Assembly: GCF_037076425.1 (NCBI RefSeq)
Contig: NZ_AP028127.1
Span: 526,001 to 590,000, forward strand
Length of the DNA stretch: 64,000 nucleotides
DNA from: Turicibacter faecis
GTDB taxonomy: Bacteria; Bacillota_I; Bacilli_A; MOL361; Turicibacteraceae
Direction: 5' to 3'
Positions 28,818 to 37,864 of this stretch are shown here, in pieces. The notes below the pieces were generated by a model that saw nothing but the letters and a program-made list of their open reading frames with translations, did no database searches and had not been told where the DNA came from. How positions within the stretch are numbered: position 1 is the first letter of the stretch; every line of letters begins with the position of its first letter. A program made the position numbers and the translations under genes.

Positions 28818-29158
28818 TGGTTCGTTAGTAATAATTAAAGTTATTGTCGGCTTATATTTGGTAAATGGACATCGCTTTTGAGTAAATATTCCTAATGTGA
28901 TGAAATGGATGAGTTAAAAGGAGTTAATATCATTGGAAATAGAAGGTTTTGGTTGAGATAATGAGTATTATCCATTTAGTGACTGTAAAATGGGAGAATA
29001 GGACCTCAATTGTATTTGTGATAAAATTCATCAGAACTTGACAAAATGAGTAGGTTATTGATAATCTAAAAGTATATACCCATTATAAATGGGGTATAGT
29101 ATAAAACGTTTAGTTCAATAACTGCAACTAAAATTTATTACACAAGGGAAGGGAAAGC
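28818..29158. other. Intergenic region upstream of the YjeM-type transporter
   Basis: No gene is visible. An inverted repeat TATACCC/GGGTATA lies at 29075-29098, about 60 bp before the start codon, and could be an operator. Promoter boxes are ambiguous because the region is very AT-rich. Confidence 0.45.
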
Positions 29159-30649
29159 ATGGAAAAAAGTAGTTCTGGAAAGCTTACGTTAGTATCGCTT
29201 ATTTTAATGATTTTTACATCAGTTTTTGGATTTGCTAACATGCCTCGTGGATTTTTCTTAATGGGTTATGCGGCAATTCCTTGGTATCTTGTGGCGGGAA
29301 TTTTGTTTTTTATTCCTTATGCCTTTATGATTGCTGAATTTGGAGCAGCTTTTAAAAGTGAAAAAGGTGGAATTTACTCATGGATGGAAAAATCAGTAGG
29401 GCCACGTTACGCTTTTATGGGGATTTTTATGTGGTATGCCTCATATGTCATTTGGATGGTAAACGTTGCTTCAACGATTTGGGTTCCTGTTTCCAATTTG
29501 ATCTTCGGTCATGATACGACGGGGCAATGGAGTATTTTCGGATTAGCAAGTTCTCAAGTTTTAGGAATTTTAGGAGTTATTTGGTTAATTCTTGTTTTCC
29601 TTTTAATTTCTCGTGGATTAGAGAGTATTAAAAAGATTACTTCAATTGGTGGAACTGCGGTTGCCTTATTAAATGTCGTTTTATTAGTGGGAGGTGTGAC
29701 CATCCTTATTTTAAATAAAGGACAATTAGCACAACCGATTCATGATGTAGCGACATCGTTTACTGTTTCACCAAATAGTAATTATCATAGTATTATTTCA
29801 ATTTTATCATTTTTAACGTTCGCTATTTTTGCTTTCGGTGGAACCGAAGTCGTAGGTGGGTTAGTTGATGAAACAGAGGACCCAGTTAAAACATTCCCTA
29901 AAGGATTATTAATTGCCGCTGGATGTATCGTATTAGGATATACGGTTGGTATCTTTATGGTTGGTATTTTTACAAATTGGGATAGCGTCTTATCAAGCCC
30001 AGATATTAATATGGGGAATGTAGCTTATGTGGTCATGAATAACTTAGGTTATGAGTTAGGATCAGCTTTAGGATTTGGAGAACAAGTTGCCTTACAAATG
30101 GGGGCATGGACAGCGCGCTTCGTTGGTTTATCAATGTTCTTAGCCTTTAGTGGAGCCTTTATGACTTTATCATATAGCCCATTAAAACAGTTAATTGAAG
30201 GAACACCAAAAGAAATTTGGCCAGAAAAAATGACAAAAATGAAAAATGGATTACCTTTAAATGCGATGAAACTTCAAGCGCTTATCGCGATTACACTCCT
30301 AGCGTTAGTTTCATTTGGGGGAGAATCAGCAGCGAAGTTTTTTGATAAACTTGTTTTAATGACTAACGTTGCAATGACAATTCCTTACTTATTCATTGCC
30401 TTTGCATTTATTTCGTTTAAAAAACGAGATGATATTGAAAAGCCATTCGTCTTATATAAAAATAAGACAATTGCAATTGGAATTTCGTGGGTTGTAACGA
30501 TTGTGGTTGCCTTTGCTAACATTTTCTCTATTGTAGAACCTGTAACAAGTGGAAACTATGATCAAACACTATGGATGATTGCAGGACCAACGCTTTTTAG
30601 TGCGATTGCTCTTGTATTATATGCTCGTTACGATAAACGTACAAAATAA
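29159..30649 (+). CDS. yjeM: APC-family amino acid transporter, YjeM type
   Basis: A 496-residue, 12-helix transporter of the amino acid/polyamine/organocation superfamily, in the glutamate/GABA antiporter-related YjeM group. The start LTLVSLILMIFTSVFGFAN and the segment KGGIYSWMEKSVGPRYAF are characteristic of YjeM. The substrate of YjeM has not been defined to my knowledge; amino acid transport is inferred from the family. ATG 29159 follows AAGGGAAGGG. It is a single gene with a shared terminator. Confidence 0.85.
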   Translation: MEKSSSGKLTLVSLILMIFTSVFGFANMPRGFFLMGYAAIPWYLVAGILFFIPYAFMIAEFGAAFKSEKGGIYSWMEKSVGPRYAFMGIFMWYASYVIWMVNVASTIWVPVSNLIFGHDTTGQWSIFGLASSQVLGILGVIWLILVFLLISRGLESIKKITSIGGTAVALLNVVLLVGGVTILILNKGQLAQPIHDVATSFTVSPNSNYHSIISILSFLTFAIFAFGGTEVVGGLVDETEDPVKTFPKGLLIAAGCIVLGYTVGIFMVGIFTNWDSVLSSPDINMGNVAYVVMNNLGYELGSALGFGEQVALQMGAWTARFVGLSMFLAFSGAFMTLSYSPLKQLIEGTPKEIWPEKMTKMKNGLPLNAMKLQALIAITLLALVSFGGESAAKFFDKLVLMTNVAMTIPYLFIAFAFISFKKRDDIEKPFVLYKNKTIAIGISWVVTIVVAFANIFSIVEPVTSGNYDQTLWMIAGPTLFSAIALVLYARYDKRTK

Positions 30650-30689
30650 AAAAAGGATGATTACGTGTAAGGCGTAATCATCTTTTTTG
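30650..30689. terminator. Bidirectional terminator between convergent transporter genes
   Basis: GGATGATTACG pairs with CGTAATCATC around a 7-nt loop, with A and T tracts on both sides. Confidence 0.85.
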
Positions 30690-30691
30690 TT

Positions 30692-31654
30692 TTAATGATA
30701 GGTGTGACGGGAAAGTCTTTTTTTATCGTGAAAAACAAGTTCCGCAAATTTAACAAATAAACGACTAAATGGTAAAAATAAAAAGACAGTCGATAGATTG
30801 AAGAATAATTGTATATTAGCGACTTGGCGCTCCGGTGTAGAACTAAACGCATCTGTAAAATGAATGAGCACCTCGATGAAAGGTAAGAATAAAAGTGTTC
30901 CTAAAAGATTGAATGTAAAATGGATAAGGGCGGCTTGTTTTCCAGCTGTGTTTCCACCTAAGCTCGATAGGATGGCGGTGAGACATGTTCCAATCTCATG
31001 ACCGAACAGAATAGGAATCGCTGTATATAGATTAATCGCACCTGTTGCAACGAGTGAAATTAGAATCGCCGTCGATGCCGATGAACTTTGAATCAAAAAT
31101 GTAATAGACATTCCAAGTAAAATACAAAGTAATGGGTTTCCTTGGACGTTGAAAATGAGCTGTTTAAATAAGGGGGACATGACGATAGGTTCCATTGAAG
31201 TTTTAACAATCGCAAGGCCTAAAAATAACATCCCAAAGCTAAATAAAAAGTATCCTATGTAATGAGGCGTCCTTTTTTTAAAGAGAAGCATGCATGAGGC
31301 ACCGATGAAAATAAAATAGGGGATCATCTCTGTAAGGTTTAAGGTAATGAGTTGCGTCGTTACCGTTGTTCCAAGGTTAGCCCCCATAATAACACCGGTC
31401 GCTTGTAAAAGGGTCATTAAACCGCTATCTACTAGACCTACAACGAGGACGGTGATGGCGGAACTACTTTGGACAAGTGCTGTAAAGAGGCAACCGATTA
31501 ATGCTCCCTTGTAAGGTGAGGTAATCGTCGTTGAGACTGTTTCCTTTAATCTATTGCCCGCTAAGGATTTAAGCGCGTGGCTCATTTGCCTCATGCCATA
31601 TAAAAATAACGCGAGGCCACAACATAAGTTTAGTATGATAGGTAGGATAGTCAT
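30692..31654 (-). CDS. Na/Pi cotransporter family protein (short, no PhoU domain)
   Basis: A 320-residue membrane protein of the Na+-dependent phosphate cotransporter (NptA/PNaS) family. The two inverted halves each carry the Q-S-S-S motif: ALVQSSSAITVLVVG and FLIQSSSASTAILISL. It ends after the membrane domain and lacks the C-terminal PhoU-like domain of its neighbour. Start ATG 31654 is chosen because AGGAG is nine bases upstream; ATG 31660 would leave only three. It is a paralogue of the next gene on the same strand. Phosphate transport is a family inference, since some members may move other anions. Confidence 0.85.
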   Translation of the reverse strand: MTILPIILNLCCGLALFLYGMRQMSHALKSLAGNRLKETVSTTITSPYKGALIGCLFTALVQSSSAITVLVVGLVDSGLMTLLQATGVIMGANLGTTVTTQLITLNLTEMIPYFIFIGASCMLLFKKRTPHYIGYFLFSFGMLFLGLAIVKTSMEPIVMSPLFKQLIFNVQGNPLLCILLGMSITFLIQSSSASTAILISLVATGAINLYTAIPILFGHEIGTCLTAILSSLGGNTAGKQAALIHFTFNLLGTLLFLPFIEVLIHFTDAFSSTPERQVANIQLFFNLSTVFLFLPFSRLFVKFAELVFHDKKRLSRHTYH

Positions 31655-31674
31655 GTTCATTCACTCCTATTATG

Positions 31675-31715
31675 TATAGTATCTTTAAAAGTCTATGATT
31701 TTTAAAGATACTATA
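31675..31715 (-). promoter_or_regulatory. Long inverted repeat before the short Na/Pi gene
   Basis: TATAGTATCTTTAAAA pairs with TTTTTAAAGATACTATA around an 8-nt loop, a stem of about 16 bp. It lies 15 bases before the SD on the minus strand and has no T tract there, so an operator or translation-control hairpin fits better than a terminator. Confidence 0.55.
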
Positions 31716-31753
31716 AACCATAAATACTTCGACGAACTTTCAGGTTAGAAATG

Positions 31754-31787
31754 AAAAAAAGATAGGATTCGATCCTATCTTTTTTAA
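31754..31787 (-). terminator. Intrinsic terminator of the long Na/Pi gene (minus strand)
   Basis: AAAAAGATAGGA pairs with TCCTATCTTTTT around a TTCGA loop, with an A/T tract on both sides; it ends just before the stop codon side of the long Na/Pi gene. Confidence 0.82.
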
Positions 31788-31789
31788 AA

Positions 31790-33406
31790 TTATTTTGCTG
31801 TCGTATTTCCTAAGCTTAGAACATATTCTGCAATATTAATCGAATGATCACCGATACGCTCAAAGTTTGAAATCGCGTCTAAGAAAACAGCACCACTGTG
31901 GGCATTACATTTATTCTGGCTTAAACGCTGAATATGTTTATCGCGTAAAAGTTCCTCTAAACGATCGATATTTTCTTCGAAAATCATCGTATCATTAGCT
32001 TTTTCACGATTGTTTGTTTTATAGCTTGTATAAGAAGATTTAATAGATTCAATCGTATAGTTATAAATTAATTTTAACTCTTCTAAAGCATCTTTTGTAA
32101 AAGTTAATTTTCCAGTTGAAACTTCCTGAGCTAACTCTGCGATGTTTTTACTATGATCTCCGATACGTTCAATGTCGTTCACGATTTTAATCATCGCTGC
32201 AATACGGTTTGTATCGACTTCTGTAATATCATGTGATGAAATTGAGACTAAGAAGGTCGATAAATCGCGCTCAAGACGATTTATCTCAGCTTCATTTTCA
32301 TAAATTTTCTTTGTTTGTGATAAATCGCTTTCGATTAAAGCATTTGTTGCCAGTGTAACATTCTCTTTAGCGAGTTCAAACATAGTTAAACTTTCTTGGA
32401 AAGCTTGTTCAAACGCAATCGCCGGCGATTCGAGGAAACGAGGATCGAGTCGATTGATGGTTGTTTCGCTTTCTTTATCTTTAAGAGCTAAGTTAGCTAA
32501 TTTAACGAATAGTCCCGCAAATGGTAGTAATAAAGCAGCATTCACAATATTAAAAATGGTATGAGCATTGGCAATTTGTCTATCAATGTCTCCACCAATT
32601 GTTACAACAATTTGTGAGAGGAGATTAATAAATGGTAGGAAAATTAAAGTTCCTATTAGGTTAAACGCTAAGTGAATGAAGGCAGCTTTCTTAGCTACTT
32701 TATTGGCATTTAAACTTGATAATAAGGCAGTGACACAGGTTCCGATATTATTACCGAATAAGATTGGGATTGCGACTTGCAAGTTAATCGCACCAGTTGC
32801 AGCTAAGGATAAAAGAATTGCTGTTGATGCAGAAGAACTTTGAACGACGGCAGTCATAATGGCCCCAACTAAGATACCTAAGAACATATTTCCTTCAAGT
32901 GCCACAATTAAATCTTGGAAGAAAGTTGTCTCGGCAATTGGGCTCATTGACTCTTTCATCGTGGATAATCCCATGAACAGTAAACCAAAGCCGAAAATAA
33001 TTTTTCCGATTTCTTTTCGATTTTGTTGCTTCATAAATAAGATGAGTGCCGCTCCGATAATAATGAATAACGGAATGTAATCGTCAATTTTAAATGTAAT
33101 TAATTGACCCGTAATCGTTGTCCCGATATTGGCCCCCATAATAACCCCTACAGCTTGGTATAAGCTCATTAAACCGGCGTTAACGAAACCAACGACCATG
33201 ACCGTAGTTGCACTACTACTTTGAATAATTGCTGTGACAATTGTTCCTACTAATGCCCCTTTAAACGGATTCGTAATGGCTTTATCGAAGAAAGATTTTA
33301 AACGAGATCCTGCAGCGTTTTCAAGACCGTCTCCCATAAATTCCATACCGAATAAAAATAAGGCGAGTCCACTAAATAGACCTAGTAAGATGTTTATGTG
33401 TTCCAT
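31790..33406 (-). CDS. Na/Pi cotransporter with C-terminal PhoU-like domain
   Basis: A 538-residue protein. The membrane half contains the paired motifs IIQSSSATTVMVVG and VVQSSSASTAILLSL of the NptA family. From about residue 340 a soluble helical PhoU-like domain follows, with two copies of the E-R-I-G-D-H-S motif (IERIGDHSKNIAEL and FERIGDHSINIAEY). Such proteins probably take up phosphate with Na+, with the PhoU part sensing phosphate. ATG 33406 follows GGAGGTAAC; an upstream frame to 33436 has no SD. It is a longer paralogue of the neighbouring short protein. Confidence 0.9.
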   Translation of the reverse strand: MEHINILLGLFSGLALFLFGMEFMGDGLENAAGSRLKSFFDKAITNPFKGALVGTIVTAIIQSSSATTVMVVGFVNAGLMSLYQAVGVIMGANIGTTITGQLITFKIDDYIPLFIIIGAALILFMKQQNRKEIGKIIFGFGLLFMGLSTMKESMSPIAETTFFQDLIVALEGNMFLGILVGAIMTAVVQSSSASTAILLSLAATGAINLQVAIPILFGNNIGTCVTALLSSLNANKVAKKAAFIHLAFNLIGTLIFLPFINLLSQIVVTIGGDIDRQIANAHTIFNIVNAALLLPFAGLFVKLANLALKDKESETTINRLDPRFLESPAIAFEQAFQESLTMFELAKENVTLATNALIESDLSQTKKIYENEAEINRLERDLSTFLVSISSHDITEVDTNRIAAMIKIVNDIERIGDHSKNIAELAQEVSTGKLTFTKDALEELKLIYNYTIESIKSSYTSYKTNNREKANDTMIFEENIDRLEELLRDKHIQRLSQNKCNAHSGAVFLDAISNFERIGDHSINIAEYVLSLGNTTAK

Positions 33407-34018
33407 ACAGTTACCTCCAAATTTTATCCTGTTCAATCATACTACAAAATCGCTTAAATGAAAATAATATGTTAATAGAATTACCCATATTTAAATTAAA
33501 AAACCGTCATAATTTTTGAAATTATAAATATTTATCAATTTTTATAAAATCGTTTTTGAATCTAAGGAGAAAAGAGCATTCATTGTTGGGATGATATTGT
33601 TATTTATAAAGGTTGTAATTCTCATTTGTTGTGAGGAAAGAGAGGGGAGCTTCCTAAATTAATGATCATTGCTTTATGACAAAATTCAGGACTTTAAAGA
33701 GGATTTTTTTATTTTTTAGGAAGATAGAGATTGGTTTACGTTAAATAAATCAATTTACGATTAAGGGGAGTTATGCTCATAACTTATAAGACAGTGACGT
33801 AATATTTCTTATGAAATCGAAAATAAATGATTTATATTTATAAATCACCGTATGTTATTGGATGAAATGTCTAAAACTAACAAAGATTGGGGGCTTTATC
33901 CTATAAAATAACTGATTTTAAAAGAAGGTTATTATATTATTTGGTTTTAAGATACTAATTTAGTATAATAAAATTAATTTGAAAAAAATGTAGATGATTT
34001 GAACGGAGGAAATATGAC
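33407..34018. other. Intergenic region upstream of the suf operon with a palindrome
   Basis: About 600 bp without a gene. The perfect 9-bp-arm palindrome TGATTTATATTTATAAATCA lies at 33828-33847, and a smaller GTTATG/CATAAC repeat is at about 33770-33783. The -10-like TAGTATAAT near 33961-33969 fits a suf promoter start roughly 45 bp before sufC. The palindrome could be the site of an iron or Fe-S regulator but has no clear Fur-type match. Confidence 0.5.
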
Positions 34019-34861
34019 ATGCAAAAACCTGTTTTAACGATATCAGAATTACATGCGAATGTTGAAGATAAAGAAATTTTAAAAGGTGTAAATTTAGAAA
34101 TTAAAGGGGGAGAAGTTCACGCGATTATGGGGCCAAACGGAACGGGGAAATCAACGCTTTCTTCGACGATTATGGGGCATCCAAAATATAAGGTGACAGG
34201 TGGTCATGTCACATTAAATGAAAAAAATGTGTTAAAAATGTCAGTTGATGAACGTGCACGCGCAGGATTGTTTTTAGCGATGCAATATCCAGCAGAGGTT
34301 CCTGGTGTGACAAATTCAGACTTTTTACGCACAGCTATGCAAACGCGTATGGAAGACGGAAAGGATGTTCCATTATTTAAATTTATTCGTGAATTAGATA
34401 AGAGTGTGGCAAAGCTTGAAATGAGAGAGGATTTACCTCATCGTTATTTAAATGAAGGATTTTCAGGTGGAGAAAAGAAACGAAATGAAATTTTACAAAT
34501 GCTCATGTTAAAACCGAGTATTGCCATTTTAGATGAAATTGACTCAGGACTAGACGTCGATGCGCTTCGAATCGTAGGAGAGGCTGTCAACTCAATGCGA
34601 AGTGAAAACTTTGGGTGCTTGTTAATTACTCACTACCAACGTTTACTTGATCACATTAAGCCTGACTTTGTCCATATTATGATGAAAGGACGTATCGTTA
34701 AGTCTGGTGGTGCAGAATTAATCGAAAAAATTGATCGTGAAGGATATGATTGGATTAAAAAAGAATTAGGGATTGACGATGAACGCGTCATTGTAGAAGA
34801 TGAAAAACGTAAAGTTGTATCAATTGGAACGTGCGCAACGAAAGAAATGTTAGACCTTTAA
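34019..34861 (+). CDS. sufC: Fe-S cluster assembly ATPase SufC
   Basis: A 280-residue ABC-type ATPase that powers the SufBCD scaffold. It has Walker A GPNGTGKST, the signature FSGGEKKR, and Walker B AILDEIDSGLD. The usual SufC is about 250 residues; the extra C-terminal stretch IVEDEKRKVVSIGTCATKEM is unusual. ATG 34019 follows GGAGG. It heads sufC-D-S-U-B, the usual Bacillus order. Confidence 0.95.
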   Translation: MQKPVLTISELHANVEDKEILKGVNLEIKGGEVHAIMGPNGTGKSTLSSTIMGHPKYKVTGGHVTLNEKNVLKMSVDERARAGLFLAMQYPAEVPGVTNSDFLRTAMQTRMEDGKDVPLFKFIRELDKSVAKLEMREDLPHRYLNEGFSGGEKKRNEILQMLMLKPSIAILDEIDSGLDVDALRIVGEAVNSMRSENFGCLLITHYQRLLDHIKPDFVHIMMKGRIVKSGGAELIEKIDREGYDWIKKELGIDDERVIVEDEKRKVVSIGTCATKEMLDL

Positions 34862-34931
34862 TCTAAGCCAATACTATTAAGTTTATAAATAAATGAAAGT
34901 TTAATGTAATAGATGAAAGGGGTCAAATAAA

Positions 34932-36149
34932 ATGACGCAGTTACCAAATTGGTTTAATGAAATGCAAAAAACGGCATTGGATAAAATGAAGACATTGGCC
35001 TTGCCTAAAGCGGATGGCACAGTGATTAAAAAGTGGGCTTTTGATCAACCTGAGATGCGTCAGGAGATGAAAGTTAATCAGGAGGATGTTTTATCAGCAC
35101 TCACGTTTTTAAATGATGAAGCGGAAAAAAACATGATGATTGTTTGTGACGGTGAAATAATCTATAAGAAGTTAACCGAGGCATTTGATGGTGTAACGAT
35201 TGCGACTTTAGAAGAAGCGTTAACGACGTATGAGGAGTTATTTAAATCTCATTTAATGTCGGTAGTTCCAATGGAGGAAAATCAATTAGTCGCGACTAAT
35301 GTTGCGCATTTAAATAGTGGATTATTTATTCATATCCCTAAGAATAAGGTCATTGAAGAATGTTTGAATGTCATCTATGTTCAAATGAACGGATCGTTAA
35401 TGAATCGCACACTCGTGGTGGCGGAACCGAATTCCCAATTTAAATATATCGAAAATTATTACAATCAGTCTCAAGCGATGATTAATGCGGTGTCTGAGGT
35501 TGTTGTTTTAGATAATGCGCAAGTTGAGTATGCGGCAATGGATCGATTACACGAACAAACAACGGTTTATCAATGTCGTAAAGCTTCAGTTTCCTCAAAT
35601 GGTAGATTTTTATTATCATTGGGTGCATTAAATGATGGAAATACGGTATCTGAAAACTTAGTAGATTTAAATGGACAGGGTGCGTCGGCATGGGTGAAGA
35701 CGGTTGCTATTGCAGAAGGTGGACAAAAGCAAAATATTACAATTAATATTGAGCACCATGCCCCGTATACAGAGGGTCACATTGTGAATCATGGAGTGTC
35801 AAAGGATGCAGCGCAGTTAACGTTTAATGGAATTGGAAAGATTAATAAAGGAATGCGTGGATCAAATGCTCAACAGGAAAGTCGTGCGATGATTTTATCT
35901 GAAACGGCCCGCGCTGATGCTAATCCAATCTTATTAATTGATGAATACGATGTGCAGGCGGGACATGCTGCGGGTGTCGGAAAAGTTGATGAAGAACAAC
36001 TTTATTATTTAATGAGTCGTGGGTTAACGCGCCAAGCGGCCGAAATTTTAATTATTCATGGGTTTTTAATGCCTTTTATTGAAGATATTCAAAGTGAATC
36101 AATTAAAGCTGAATTCGTAAAAGTAATCGAACGTAAAATTAACGCTTAA
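34932..36149 (+). CDS. sufD: Fe-S cluster assembly protein SufD
   Basis: A 405-residue SufB/SufD-type beta-helix protein that pairs with SufB and binds SufC. The C-terminal family motif, with [21 protein letters not shown] and the histidine-rich region before it (HAAGVGKVDEEQLYYL), is clear. It lacks the cysteine-rich ligands of SufB. ATG 34932 follows AAAGGGG. It lies 70 bp after sufC and 13 bp before sufS. Confidence 0.92.
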   Translation: MTQLPNWFNEMQKTALDKMKTLALPKADGTVIKKWAFDQPEMRQEMKVNQEDVLSALTFLNDEAEKNMMIVCDGEIIYKKLTEAFDGVTIATLEEALTTYEELFKSHLMSVVPMEENQLVATNVAHLNSGLFIHIPKNKVIEECLNVIYVQMNGSLMNRTLVVAEPNSQFKYIENYYNQSQAMINAVSEVVVLDNAQVEYAAMDRLHEQTTVYQCRKASVSSNGRFLLSLGALNDGNTVSENLVDLNGQGASAWVKTVAIAEGGQKQNITINIEHHAPYTEGHIVNHGVSKDAAQLTFNGIGKINKGMRGSNAQQESRAMILSETARADANPILLIDEYDVQAGHAAGVGKVDEEQLYYLMSRGLTRQAAEILIIHGFLMPFIEDIQSESIKAEFVKVIERKINA

Positions 36150-36162
36150 AGAGGTGAATGTA

Positions 36163-37392
36163 ATGTCAATTGATGTGAATCGAATCCGTGAAGATTTTCC
36201 TATTTTAAAGGAAGAGATGAATGGGCACCCTTTAGTTTATTTAGATAGTGGTGCAACGACATTAAAGCCTCAAAAGGTCATTGATGCCGTCAATAATTAC
36301 AATACAAAGACAACCTCAAATGTTCATCGTGGCGTCTATCAGTTGAGTAATGATGCCACTGAATTATACGAGGGAGCTCGAGAAAAGGTTAGACAATTAA
36401 TTAATGCTAAGACGGCATCTGAAATTGTCTTCACTAAAGGGGCGACGCATTCTTTAAATTTAGTGGCCCAAAGTTTCGGTCTCTATCATTTAAAGGCAGG
36501 AGACGAAATTATTGTGTCTGAGTTAGAACACCACAGTAGTTTCTTACCTTGGCAACACGTAGCACGGGTGACGGGGGCTGTTTTAAAGTTTATTCCTCTT
36601 GATGCGACAGGACATATTACGGTTGACAATTTTAAAAAAGTTTTAAGTGAAAAGACGAAGGTTGTTGCCATTAACTATGTTTCTAATGTAATGGGGTATG
36701 AATCGCCAATTAAAGAAATTACTGCATTAGCTCATGAAGTGGGAGCGATTGTTTCAGTTGATGCTGCACAGGCTGTTCCGCATATGAAGATTGATGTTCA
36801 AGACCTAGATTGTGATTTTTTATCATTTAGTGCTCATAAAATGTGTGGGCCGACTGGGGTTGGTGTTTTATACGGTAAATATGATCTTTTAAATTCATTA
36901 GAGCCTATTGAATTTGGTGGAGAGATGATTGATATCGTAGGAGAAACAACATCAACTTGGAAAGATGCTCCTTATCGCTTTGAAGCGGGAACACCTGTTA
37001 TTGCAGGTGCGATTGGATTAGGAGCAGCAATTGACTACTTACAATCTATTGGCTTTGATGCGATTGCTCAACACGAGTTGGAACTTCGTGAATATGCGGT
37101 TTCAAAGTTAGATGAATTAGGTGGAATTACAATCTTTAATCGTGATGCAAAGACGGGGATTATCTCATTTAATATCGATGGGGTTCATCCGCATGATGCA
37201 GCGACGATTTATGATACGGAAGGAATTTGTGTTCGTGCAGGACATCATTGTGCGCAACCCCTTATGGGATGGCTATGCCAACCTGCTACACTAAGAGCAA
37301 GTTTTTATTTATATAATACAAAAGAGGAAGTGGATGCATTTATTGAGGCCACTCGTAAAGGAAAGGAGTTTTTTGACGGTGTCTTTTTCTAA
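36163..37392 (+). CDS. sufS: Cysteine desulfurase SufS
   Basis: A 409-residue PLP enzyme that takes sulfur from cysteine and passes it to SufU. The PLP lysine is in SFSAHKMCGPTGVG and the active-site cysteine is in RAGHHCAQPLM. ATG 36163 follows AGAGGTG; the GTG at 36154 lies in that SD. The gene overlaps the start of sufU by 14 bp, so translation is probably coupled. Confidence 0.95.
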   Translation: MSIDVNRIREDFPILKEEMNGHPLVYLDSGATTLKPQKVIDAVNNYNTKTTSNVHRGVYQLSNDATELYEGAREKVRQLINAKTASEIVFTKGATHSLNLVAQSFGLYHLKAGDEIIVSELEHHSSFLPWQHVARVTGAVLKFIPLDATGHITVDNFKKVLSEKTKVVAINYVSNVMGYESPIKEITALAHEVGAIVSVDAAQAVPHMKIDVQDLDCDFLSFSAHKMCGPTGVGVLYGKYDLLNSLEPIEFGGEMIDIVGETTSTWKDAPYRFEAGTPVIAGAIGLGAAIDYLQSIGFDAIAQHELELREYAVSKLDELGGITIFNRDAKTGIISFNIDGVHPHDAATIYDTEGICVRAGHHCAQPLMGWLCQPATLRASFYLYNTKEEVDAFIEATRKGKEFFDGVFF

Positions 37393-37819
37393 TTTAGAGC
37401 AACTATATCGCCAAGTTATTATGGATCATTATAAAAATCCTCGTAATAAAGGATTATTGCAAGAGGACGGATATCATGAAGTACATTTAAAAAATCCAAC
37501 CTGCGGCGACGATATTACTGTTCAAGTAAAGGTTGAAGATGGAAAACTGACTGATTTACGTCATCAAGGGACAGGGTGTTCAATTTGCTGTTCTTCAGCG
37601 TCTGTTATGACGCAAACATTAAAGGAAAAAACATTAGATGAAGCTCAAGCTATTACAAATAACTTTTATGAACTAGTAAAAGGAAACGACTATGATGAAG
37701 AGTTAGATATGGGGGATTCACCTGTTTATCAAGGTGTTTCAAAATTTCCAGCACGTGTAAAATGTGCAACTATTTCATGGAAGGCTGCAGAGCAAGCGAT
37801 TAACGAATTAAAAAAATAA
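37379..37819 (+). CDS. sufU: Sulfur-transfer scaffold protein SufU
   Basis: A 146-residue zinc-binding sulfurtransferase partner of SufS in Gram-positive bacteria. The three cysteines in PTCGDD, CSICCSS and VKCATISW are in place. GTG 37379 gives the usual start SFSNLEQLYRQVIMDHYK and lies inside the 3' end of sufS, after AAGGAG. Longer frames start inside sufS without SD support. Confidence 0.93.
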   Translation: MSFSNLEQLYRQVIMDHYKNPRNKGLLQEDGYHEVHLKNPTCGDDITVQVKVEDGKLTDLRHQGTGCSICCSSASVMTQTLKEKTLDEAQAITNNFYELVKGNDYDEELDMGDSPVYQGVSKFPARVKCATISWKAAEQAINELKK

Positions 37820-37864
37820 GAGTTAAGATGGATATCATACCAAACCGAAATGGAGGGTTACTGG

